Part shown: piece by piece, positions 1-6,674 of the stretch
Position numbering within the stretch: position 1 is the first letter of the stretch
How the letters are laid out: each line of letters opens with the position of its first letter
Origin: CAVVTR01 sp963751245
Lineage (GTDB): Bacteria; Acidobacteriota; Thermoanaerobaculia; Thermoanaerobaculales; Thermoanaerobaculaceae
Reading direction: 5' to 3'
Length of the DNA stretch: 9,608 nucleotides
NCBI GenBank assembly: GCA_963751245.1
Contig: CAVVTR010000013.1
Coordinates: forward strand, 1-9,608
Notes under the pieces: generated by a model
Seen by the model: only the letters and a program-made list of their open reading frames with translations
The model's database searches: none
Told to the model about the DNA's origin: nothing
Made by a program: the position numbers and the translations under genes

Positions 1-29
1 TGCACGGCGCGGGCTAAAGCCCGCGACTA
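1..29 (-). repeat. REP palindrome, left part cut by window edge; intron A target
   Basis: This is the right-hand part of a REP-like element. The stem CGCGGGC (8-14) and GCCCGCG (19-25) closes a TAAA loop and is followed by ACTA, where intron A begins. Read on the minus strand, with the C that follows the intron restored, it is GTAG then a hairpin, the layout known for RAYT-associated REPs. All 29 visible bases match the sequence in front of intron B (1909-1937). The upstream conserved module seen at 1882-1912 is mostly outside the window. Confidence 0.75.
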
Positions 30-395
30 GTGCGCCGGTGAGCCTGTCTGGTCGGCGCGGTGGAAGTCCGCGTCGGGCATACCCGGGCTGTAACCGAAGG
101 TAACTGCGTCTCTGTGAAGGGAGGTGGGGAGCAACCGGAGGTGAACTGCTGATCCGTAGGATGACGAACCCGATTCGGCCGGACGGCGTGGCCAGCCTGC
201 TAGTCAGGGTGAAGCCCGGGTGCGGTAGACGTCGTCAGGTGGTTGGGGACGGAGCGGCGGGAAGGCCAGGCAGGTGAAGCCGGGAGACCTGTCGTCGGCG
301 GAGCGGCGGCAGGAGTCAGAGCCCGCATAAGAGCGATGAAGCGCCTGTAATGGGAGCGGAGCGAAGGCGGGCAGGAAGGTGGATGCGAGAAGGCC

Positions 396-1700
396 ATGAC
401 GGACGACGAGAGACGGGCGCGAGTGGCAAAGCCTAAGCAAGCCGGAGAAGCCGAGGGGCGGTGGACCTGGGTGGAACGGACGGTATGGACGGAGCGCATG
501 CTGGCAGCCCTGGAGACGGGGGTGAAGGGAGGCAGGTGGTTTGCGCTGATTGACAAGGTGTACTCGGCGAAGAACCTGGAGGCGCCCTGGAAGGAAGTGG
601 GCAGAGGCGGGGGCGGAGGGGCGGACGGCATCACCTTGCCCGGGTCGAGGACATGCACGAGCGAGAGCTCGAGCGGCTGTCGAAGGAGCTTCGCGAGGAC
701 ACGTACAGGCCGAACCGGTCAAGCGGGTGGAGATACCGAAACCGGGGACGAAAACGGGAAGGCCGCTGGGCATTCCGGCGGTGAGGGACCGAGTCGTCCA
801 GAAGGCGCTGCAGCACGTGCTGGAACCGATCTTCGAGAGGAAGTTTCGACCTCACAGCTACGGCTTCCGCCCGGGGCGAAGCGCGAAGGATGCGCTGAGG
901 CGGGTGGACGGGCTGCTGAAAGCGGGCTCGACATGGGTCGTGGACGCGGACATCCAGAAGTACTTCGACACCATCTCGCACGACCGCCTGATGGCGGAAG
1001 TGGAAAAGGAGGTGGCGGATGGGCGCGTGCTGAAGCTGCTGAGGCGATACCTCGAAGCGGAGGTGCTGGACGGGATGGAGCGCTGGACATCGGGAGCGGG
1101 GACACCCCAGGGGGCGGTGATCTCGCCGCTTCTGGCGAACGTCTACCTGCACCCTCTGGATGAGGTGATGGAGGAGGCAGGGTACGAGATGGTGCGCTAT
1201 GCGGACGACTTCGTTGTCCTGTGCCGGAGCGAAGCCGAAGCACGGCGGGCGCTGGAGACCATCCGGAGCGTCCTTGACGGGCCGGAGCTGGAGCTGCACC
1301 CGGACAAGACGCGGGTGGTGGAGGCGACGCAGCGAGGCGGCTTCGACTTTCTCGGCTACCACTTCGAACGGGGCATGAGGTGGCCGCGGGCGCAGAGCGT
1401 GAAGAGCTTCAAGGGCGCGACCGGCGTGACACCAAGAGGTGCAACGGGCACCGATCGAGACCATCGTACGGAACGTGAAACGGACCATCGGGGATGGTTC
1501 GGGTACTTCAAGCACTCCACAAGAACACGTTTCTCTGGCTCGACGGGTGATCCGGATGGGCTGAGGAGCACCTGCGCAAGCGGCAGCACCGGCGTGGCCG
1601 GGACAGGGCGGACAATCAGCGCTGGCCCAACGCCTAGTTTCGGGACAAGGGGCTGATCTCCATGCAGGAAGCCCGGCTTGCCCTCTGCCGGTCCCGCTGA
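396..1700 (+). pseudogene. Broken group II intron reverse transcriptase/maturase
   Basis: This is the counterpart of the intact gene at 2305-3624. The start and first 80 or so codons are in one frame. A net 3-base loss near 599-606 is followed by single-base losses near 643-650 and 711, which move the reading to a second frame. That frame carries the RT core intact from about 716 to 1417, including YADD, GTPQGAVISPLLANVYL and FLGYHF. From 1418 to about 1640 there are roughly seven more single-base losses plus a 3-base loss, which destroy the maturase (X) region, and a TAC-to-TAG change lies at 1635-1637. The position matching the normal stop is 1698-1700. The RT domain might still be made as a fragment, but no functional maturase is expected unless the deletions are sequencing errors. 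Almost all length changes are losses, which is odd. Confidence 0.85.
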
Positions 1701-1717
1701 GGACCCCACCGACCGGA

Positions 1718-1795
1718 GAGCCGGATGCGGGAAAACCGCCCGTCCGGTTCGGAGGGAGGGGGAGGCGGTGAAGAGCCGCCCCTCCCTACCCCTAT
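1718..1795 (+). ncRNA. Group II intron domains V and VI, copy A
   Basis: Domain V (1718-1751) begins GAGCCGGA and closes with TCCGGTTC, with an inner stem GGG/CCG capped by AAAA. The AGC near its 5' end fits the catalytic triad. Domain VI follows as a G-rich and C-rich stem around GGCGG-TGAAGA-GCCGCC, with a candidate branch-point A at 1788. The whole stretch is identical to copy B, while the ORF just upstream is damaged. That suggests the ribozyme either decays later than the ORF or is kept working by trans use of the partner's maturase. Confidence 0.85.
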
Positions 1796-1881
1796 CATTG
1801 CGTGTAGTCGATGCTATGAGGTTGTCGGTGAGGTGGTTGTGGGTGGGATTTGGTATGTTCGGCGCCTACTTCAGGGCGCGG
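1796..1881. repeat. Remnant REP region between the two introns
   Basis: This gene-free spacer is made of repeat material. The 3' exon of intron A starts CATTGCG, and a GTAGTC follows at 1804-1809 without a clear hairpin. A degenerate palindrome pairs GCGCC (1862-1866) with GGCGC (1875-1879). Its right half shares about 19 identical bases (1869-1887) with the REP in front of the RAYT gene (3771-3789), so it is probably a decayed copy of that element. Confidence 0.5.
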
Positions 1882-1937
1882 GGCGGGCGGGTGGTCGCCG
1901 GCACGGCCTGCACGGCGCGGGCTAAAGCCCGCGACTA
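1882..1937 (-). repeat. Extended REP element, interrupted by intron B
   Basis: The element has a 31-base module (1882-1912) that matches 9201-9231 at 29 positions, then a hairpin CGCGGGC-TAAA-GCCCGCG (1916-1933), then ACTA. Intron B starts at the next base. With the intron removed the element would read CTACATT, as in the uninterrupted copy at 9254-9260. On the minus strand it is GTAG, hairpin, then module, the order expected of REPs mobilised by RAYT proteins. Confidence 0.75.
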
Positions 1938-2304
1938 GTGCGCCGGTGAGCCTGTCTGGTCGGCGCGGTGGAAGTCCGCGTCGGGCAGCACCCGGCCTGT
2001 AACCGAAGGTAACTGCGTCTCTGTGAAGGGAGGTGGGGAGCAACCGGAGGTGAACTGCTGATCCGTAGGATGACGAACCCGATTCGGCCGGACGGCGTGG
2101 CCAGCCTGCTAGTCAGGGTGAAGCCCGGGTGCGGTAGACGTCGTCAGGTGGTTGGGGACGGAGCGGCGGGAAGGCCAGGCAGGTGAAGCCGGGAGACCTG
2201 TCGTCGGCGGAGCGGCGGCAGGAGTCAGAGCCCGCATAAGAGCGATGAAGCGCCTGTAATGGGAGCGGAGCGAAGGCGGGCAGGAAGGTGGATGCGAGAA
2301 GGCC

Positions 2305-3624
2305 ATGACGGACGACGAGAGACCGGCGCGAGTGGCAAAGCCTAAGCAAGCCGGAGAAGCCGAGGGGCGGTGGACCTGGGTGGAACGGACGGTATGGACG
2401 GAGCGCATGCTGGCAGCCCTGGAGACGGGGGTGAAGGGAGGCAAGTGGTTTGCGCTGATTGACAAGGTGTACTCGGCGAAGAACCTGGAGGCGTCCTGGA
2501 AGGAAGTCCGGGCGAGAGGTGGGGGCGGAGGGGCGGACGGGATCACCTTGGCCCGGTTCGAGGACATGCACGAGCGAGAGCTCGAGCGGCTGTCGAAGGA
2601 GCTTCGCGAGGACACGTACAGGCCGAGACCGGTCAAGCGGGTGGAGATACCGAAACCGGGGACGAAAACGGGAAGGCCGCTGGGCATTCCGGCGGTGAGG
2701 GACCGAGTCGTCCAGAAGGCGCTGCAGCACGTGCTGGAACCGATCTTCGAGAGGAAGTTTCGACCTCACAGCTACGGCTTCCGCCCGGGGCGAAGCGCGA
2801 AGGATGCGCTGAGGCGGGTGGACGGGCTGCTGAAAGCGGGCTCGACATGGGTCGTGGACGCGGACATCCAGAAGTACTTCGACACCATCTCGCACGACCG
2901 CCTGATGGCGGAAGTGGAGAAGGAGGTGGCGGATGGGCGCGTGCTGAAGCTGCTGAGGCGATACCTCGAAGCGGAGGTGCTGGACGGGATGGAGCGCTGG
3001 ACATCGGGAGCGGGGACACCCCAGGGGGCGGTGATCTCGCCGCTTCTGGCGAACGTCTACCTGCACCCTCTGGATGAGGTGATGGAGGAGGCAGGGTACG
3101 AGATGGTGCGCTATGCGGACGACTTCGTTGTCCTGTGCCGGAGCGAAGCCGAAGCACGGCGGGCGCTGGAGACCATCCGGAGCGTCCTTGACGGGCTGGA
3201 GCTGGAGCTGCACCCGGACAAGACGCGGGTGGTGGATGCGACGCAGCGAGGCGGCTTCGACTTTCTCGGCTACCACTTCGAACGCGGCATGAGGTGGCCG
3301 CGGGCGCAGAGCGTGAAGAGCTTCAAGGGCGCGATCCGGCGTGACACCAAGAGGTGCAACGGGCACTCGATCGAGACCATCGTACGGAACGTGAACCGGA
3401 CCATCGTGGGATGGTTCGGGTACTTCAAGCACTCCAACAAGTACACGTTTCCGCGGCTCGACGGGTGGATCCGGATGCGGCTGAGGAGCATCCTGCGCAA
3501 GCGGCAGCACCGGCGTGGCCGTGGACGAGGGCGCGACAATCAGCGCTGGCCCAACGCCTACTTTCGGGACAAGGGGCTGATCTCCATGCATGAAGCCCGG
3601 CTTGCCCTCTGCCGGTCCCGCTGA
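2305..3624 (+). CDS. Group II intron-encoded reverse transcriptase/maturase (LtrA-like)
   Basis: This 439-residue protein binds its own intron RNA, aids splicing, and copies the intron into DNA at the target. The RT0-RT7 blocks are in order: GADGIT near 76-81, IPKPGTKTGRPLGIPAVRDR (115-134), HSYGFRPGRSAKDAL (155-169), VVDADIQKYFDTISHDRL (183-200), GTPQGAVISPLLANVYL (237-253), the catalytic YADD (270-273), LELHPDKTRVV (300-310) and FLGYHF (320-325). The maturase X/thumb region follows, with GWFGYFKHS (369-377) and LDGWIRMRLRSILRKRQHRRGR (385-406). The protein ends soon afterwards in ARLALCRSR, and no HNH endonuclease domain or zinc fingers are present. Endonuclease-free maturases usually insert at replication forks or structured single-stranded DNA, which suits a hairpin target. 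The ATG has a GAGAAGG ribosome site a few bases upstream. The stop lies 17 bases before domain V. Confidence 0.95.
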   Translation: MTDDERPARVAKPKQAGEAEGRWTWVERTVWTERMLAALETGVKGGKWFALIDKVYSAKNLEASWKEVRARGGGGGADGITLARFEDMHERELERLSKELREDTYRPRPVKRVEIPKPGTKTGRPLGIPAVRDRVVQKALQHVLEPIFERKFRPHSYGFRPGRSAKDALRRVDGLLKAGSTWVVDADIQKYFDTISHDRLMAEVEKEVADGRVLKLLRRYLEAEVLDGMERWTSGAGTPQGAVISPLLANVYLHPLDEVMEEAGYEMVRYADDFVVLCRSEAEARRALETIRSVLDGLELELHPDKTRVVDATQRGGFDFLGYHFERGMRWPRAQSVKSFKGAIRRDTKRCNGHSIETIVRNVNRTIVGWFGYFKHSNKYTFPRLDGWIRMRLRSILRKRQHRRGRGRGRDNQRWPNAYFRDKGLISMHEARLALCRSR

Positions 3625-3641
3625 GGACCCCACCGACTGGA

Positions 3642-3719
3642 GAGCCGGATGCGGGAAAACCGCCCGTCCGGTTCGGAGGGAGGGGGAGGCGGTGAAGAGC
3701 CGCCCCTCCCTACCCCTAT
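3642..3719 (+). ncRNA. Group II intron domains V and VI, copy B
   Basis: Domain V (3642-3675) is a 34-nt hairpin with outer arms GAGCCGGA/TCCGGTTC, an inner stem and an AAAA tetraloop; AGC at its start fits the catalytic triad. Domain VI is the following GC-rich stem around GGCGG-TGAAGA-GCCGCC, with a candidate bulged branch-point A at 3712, eight bases from the intron end. The intron ends in AT, a normal 3' end for this group. Confidence 0.88.
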
Positions 3720-3757
3720 CATTTTTGCTGTGCACGTTCGCGGGGGTGTGGACGGGG

Positions 3758-3782
3758 ATGTAGTCGCGCCCTTCAGGGCGCG
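3758..3782 (+). repeat. REP element upstream of the RAYT gene
   Basis: ATGTAG (3758-3763) leads into a hairpin CGCGCCC-TTCA-GGGCGCG (3765-3782). A 5' GTAG followed by a palindrome with a short loop is the standard form of the REP recognised by RAYT proteins. It ends 25 bases before the RAYT start codon and faces the intron-interrupted REP (hairpin-CTACAT) in opposite orientation, giving a BIME-like pair. The TTCA loop differs from the TAAA loop of the other elements. Confidence 0.7.
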
Positions 3783-3807
3783 GGGCGGGGGGCGCGGTCG
3801 GACTACG

Positions 3808-4323
3808 ATGGGATCCATGAAATCCCAGAGGATGCGTACCCGGCCGCATCGGCTTCCGCGCGACGCCTACCGCGGGGAGGTGGCGGTGGCGTTCACGGTG
3901 TGCGTGGAGGGGCGTGCGCCGATCCTGCGGGACGCGGACCTGGTGCGGACGTTCACCGGGGTGCTCGGGACCGAATGCGCGGCCCGCGGCTGCATCGTGC
4001 CCGTGTACTGCTTCATGCCGGACCATGTGCACTTCATGACGCTGGGGACGACGCCGGGAGCCGACGCCTGGGACGCGGTGGTGCGGTTCAAGCAGCGGAC
4101 GGGGTTCCTGCTCGGGCGCCTGTCGCCGCGCGCATGCTGGCAGAAGGGGTTCCACGACCACGTGCTGCGCAGCGGCGAGGAGGCTGCGGTGCGGGCGCGG
4201 TACATCGCCGACAACCCGGTCCGGCGCGGCCTGGTGACGGTGTGGACCGGCCATCCGTTCACCGGGGCGATCGGGATCGACCTCCACGACGTGCTCCTGT
4301 CCCTCGCCACGCGCGGCGTCTGA
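3808..4323 (+). CDS. REP-associated tyrosine transposase (RAYT, IS200-like Y1 HUH)
   Basis: This 171-residue protein is a single-strand DNA endonuclease of the TnpA-REP family, which nicks and joins REP hairpins through a covalent tyrosine link. The metal-binding HUH motif is PDHVHF (His73, His75). The pattern WQKGFHDHVLR (111-121) followed by RYIADNPVRRGLV (131-143) is typical of RAYTs, and Tyr132 is the expected catalytic residue. Length is normal for the family and no frameshift is seen. The ATG at 3808 was chosen as the first in-frame start after the intron and REP. A second ATG at 3817 would give 168 residues; neither has a strong ribosome site. A longer in-frame reading begins inside intron domain V and is not believable. 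The gene is convergent with argS, only 23 bases away. REPs at 3758-3782 and possibly 4333-4352 flank it and are its likely substrates. Confidence 0.88.
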   Translation: MGSMKSQRMRTRPHRLPRDAYRGEVAVAFTVCVEGRAPILRDADLVRTFTGVLGTECAARGCIVPVYCFMPDHVHFMTLGTTPGADAWDAVVRFKQRTGFLLGRLSPRACWQKGFHDHVLRSGEEAAVRARYIADNPVRRGLVTVWTGHPFTGAIGIDLHDVLLSLATRGV

Positions 4324-4332
4324 GCGCCGCGA

Positions 4333-4352
4333 CGCCCGCGGGCGGGCTACAT
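4333..4352 (-). repeat. Possible inverted REP overlapping the argS stop codon
   Basis: CCCG (4335-4338) pairs with CGGG (4343-4346) across a 4-base loop, followed by CTACAT (4347-4352). Alternatively, the 12-base palindrome at 4333-4344 can form. The order hairpin-CTACAT mirrors the ATGTAG-hairpin on the other side of the RAYT gene. The CTA is also the complement of the argS TAG stop and the CAT that of its last Met codon. ArgRS proteins commonly end in Met, so part of the match may be chance. The stem is short and no U-tract is present, so it is not a convincing terminator. Confidence 0.35.
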
Positions 4353-6577
4353 CTCCGCGGGGACGGGGATGCCGAGGAGGTCCTCGAGGATGCTCGTGAC
4401 GGTGGCGGAGAAGAGGCGGAACACCGCCCGCCGCACGGCGCGGGTGGCCTCGTCGGGGGCGTGCAGCACCGGGTGCTCGTGGTAGAGCTTGTGGAACGCC
4501 TGGGCGAGGTCGCGGGCGTGCCCCGCGATGAGGGAGAACTCCATGGACGCCACGGCCTTGGCGACCATTTCCTCGGTGCGCGCGCACCCCAGGACGAGCT
4601 CCCACAGGCCGTCGTCCACCTCGGCCGCCGCCACCGCCCCCGCGTCCTCCGCGGCGCTGCCGGCGAGGCCGGCCCCGGCCAGCTTGTCGAAGATCTTGGC
4701 GGCGCGCACGGCGGAGTACTGGAGGTACGGTCCGGTGTCCCCCTCGAACGCCAGCGCCTCGTCGAAGTCGAAGGCGAGGACGCGGTTGCGCCCCTGGCGC
4801 GCCATCTGGTAGCGCAGGGCGCCGACGGCGATGGCCCGGGCGCGGGCCGCGACCTGGTCCTCGGGGAGGGCGCTGTCCGCGGACTGGCGCTCGGCCACGG
4901 CCTTGCCGGCCTCGTGGACCAGGGTGGCGAGGAGGGTGTCGGCCTTGACGCCGATGCCGCGGCGGCCCGACATCTCCACGAACGGCTTGGCCATGTCCTC
5001 TTCGGTGAGGCCGAAGTCCACGTCCTGGAGCTGCTCGAGGCGGCGCACGGCGGCCGGCGTGAGGGCGACCATCTCGTAGGCGAAGTGGATGGAGCTGTCG
5101 GCGCCCGCCTCGTGGCCGAGGACGCGGATCGCTTCCTTGACGACCTTCTGGGGGTACGACTGGCGCACGTCGATGACGTTGTAGACGCGCGAGCCGCCGC
5201 CGAAGGAGCGCCCCTGCGGACGCCTTCGAGGGGTCGGCGCAGCTGCGGTAGAGGACGCCGTCGCCCGAGCCGTAGCGGACGGGGGCCGCGGCGCCAGTCG
5301 CTGCGGCGAAGCGCTCGAACGGCTCGTAGCCGAAGTCGTGGAGGGCGCCGTCGGCGTCGCGCAGCAGGCCGAGCTTCCACAGCTGGTAGGCGATGTCCTT
5401 GCCGGTGTAGGTGACGGTGCCGTTGGAGCGCACGAGGATCTTGTCGGCGTCGGCCATGCCCGCGAACTCGGGGGACCCGGCCAGGGACATGACCCAGCAC
5501 CCGGCGTTCTTGCCCTCGGACTCCAGCCGGATCGCGCCGGCCTGCTGGAGGAGGACGAACGCCCGCTTCCAGAAGCCGCGCTGGAGGATGTCCGACTCGT
5601 GGGGGAGGACGTCGTAGGGGATGCCGAGCCGGCCCATGGTGACGAGGTGGCAGCGCAGGTTGGCGGCGGCGACCGCGGCGGCCAGGCGGGCCACGGCCGC
5701 GGCGGGCGGCGCCTCCGCGGCGCCGGCGAGGCCGGCGACCGCCTCGGCCAGGCCCAGCCCCTCCGGGAAGCCCCCCTCCACGGCGTGGAGTCACGCCGGC
5801 GCGGTGGGCGGCGAAAGGCTCGTCGGCCTGGTAGCGGCTGGTGACCCGCGGGTAGAGGTCCCAGCACAGGTCGTCGAAGTCGAGCCCGCCCAGGGTGTCG
5901 TCCACGAGGGTGGCGGCGGTGTCGCGGGCGGCGAACGCCTCGAGGACCCGGCGGCGCGCGCCGGCGGGCCCGCCGGCCACCTCGGGCCACACGGGGGCGG
6001 CGGCGGCGAGCAGGTCCTCCTCGGGCAGGAACAGGAAGCCGACCACGACGTCGGCGACCTGGACGCCGGTGTCGTCGATGTAGTCCTGGACCTCGACCTC
6101 GGCGCCGGTGGCGCGCAGGCAGCGGACCAGGGTGTCGCCCAGCACGGCGTTGCGCAGGTGGCCGATGTGGGCGGCCTTGTTGGGGTTGATGTTGGTGTGC
6201 TCGACGATGACCTTGGGCCCCGCGGCGGGCCCGGCCGCGGGGCCGGTCCGGAGCAGGTCCGCGAGGAGCGGGCCGCGGCGCAGGCGGAAGTTGAGGAACC
6301 CCGGTCCCTCGACGCTGGCCACGGGCTCCAGGAACGTCAGCGGGTCGTCGCCGGTCGCGGCGGCGATGCGTGCGGAGACGGCTCCGGCGACCTGCTCGGC
6401 GATGGCGCGGGGGGGACGGCGCAGCGTCTTGGCCAGCGGCAGCGCGCCGGCCCACGCCAGGTCGCCGAGCTGGCGGCGCGGCGGCACCTCCAGCGCCACC
6501 GGCACCTCACCGGCGCCCATCTCCGTCAGCGCCTCGCCCACGGCGGCGCTCAGCGTGCTGCGGACCTTCTCGAGCAT
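4347..6577 (-). CDS. argS: Arginyl-tRNA synthetase, interrupted by two apparent frameshifts
   Basis: This class I synthetase charges tRNA-Arg with arginine in the cytoplasm. Allowing for two extra bases the protein is about 742 residues, longer than the 577 of E. coli. Segment 1 (6577 to about 5790) holds the N-terminal tRNA-contact domain and the signature VEHTNINPNKAAHIGHLRNAVLGD with HIGH at 137-140. Segment 2 (about 5790 to 5210) reads HAVEGGFPEG, then LPHESDIL, EGKNAGCWVM and ILVRSNGTVTYTGKDIAYQLWKLG. Segment 3 (about 5210 to 4347) has SRVYNVIDVRQSYPQKVVK, the KMSKS-like MSGRRGIG near residue 530, and the DALR anticodon-binding domain from GPYLQYSAVRAAKIF onward, ending in Met. Each join needs one base removed: within GTGACTCC near 5790 and within a GGGG run near 5208-5213. 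The ATG has a GGGAGGG ribosome site (6581-6587). No second argS is seen here. Sequencing error is the likeliest cause; a real pseudogene is possible. Confidence 0.9.
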
Positions 6578-6636
6578 CGTCCCTCCCTCGCCTCGCCATC
6601 ACACCACGCCCCTGCAACAGCGTGCGGCAGGGTGGG

Positions 6637-6642
6637 ATTCTA
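6637..6642 (-). promoter_or_regulatory. Possible -10 box upstream of argS
   Basis: The minus strand reads TAGAAT here, one base from the TATAAT consensus, about 60 bases before the argS start. No good -35 box is visible at the usual distance. The 97-base gap between the hydrolase stop and argS could equally be part of a shared transcript. Confidence 0.25.
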
Positions 6643-6674
6643 CAACCCGCGTCGCGGCCGGGTGTGAAAGGAGG

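Larger units (their letters stand above)
30..1795 (+). mobile_element. Group II intron copy A (ORF decayed, ribozyme conserved)
   Basis: This is a retroelement whose RNA would self-splice with help from a maturase. It starts with GTGCGCC, a typical group II 5' end, and ends in CCCCTAT after a recognisable domain V (1718-1751) and domain VI with a candidate branch-point A at 1788, eight bases from the end. Domain I (30 to about 395) matches copy B almost base for base; the visible difference is near 86-97. It is 1766 bp against 1782 bp in copy B, and the missing bases are mostly single-base deletions inside the maturase gene. Boundaries come from comparing both copies: upstream flanks agree and downstream flanks diverge just after CATT. 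Splicing it out would join CTA to CATT and restore a REP end. It could be mobilised in trans by copy B, which is an inference. Confidence 0.9.
1938..3719 (+). mobile_element. Group II intron copy B (full length, intact ORF)
   Basis: This is a complete bacterial group II intron. It starts GTGCGCC, has a domain I to IV RNA region of about 365 bases, carries the maturase gene in domain IV (2305-3624), and ends with domains V and VI and CCCCTAT. The candidate EBS1 TAGTC (2110-2114) is complementary to GACTA (1933-1937), the last five bases of the 5' exon. Insertion directly 3' of a hairpin, a very short EBS1 pairing and a maturase without endonuclease resemble class C introns. However, the known class C habit is insertion after terminators or attC sites, and I cannot assign the class from sequence alone. 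The intact ORF and clean ends suggest recent activity. Confidence 0.92.

Noticed and set aside
1..3719. Diversity-generating retroelement, because a reverse transcriptase sits with a near-identical repeat
   Set aside because: The protein has a maturase domain, the RNA has domains V and VI, and the differences between copies are deletions rather than adenine-directed substitutions.
3649..3807. RAYT start inside intron domain V
   Set aside because: The extra 53 codons translate ribozyme and REP sequence and are Gly-rich; RAYT length and the family N-terminus fit the ATG at 3808.
4324..4346. Bidirectional intrinsic terminator between RAYT and argS
   Set aside because: The palindrome is short and has no T-tract on either side.
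2113..5781. Very long minus-strand open frame of over 1200 codons across intron B, RAYT and argS
   Set aside because: Only its first part (5781 to about 5210) is argS-like. The rest is antisense to the maturase and RAYT, is Arg/Pro-rich, and arises from high GC with few stop codons.
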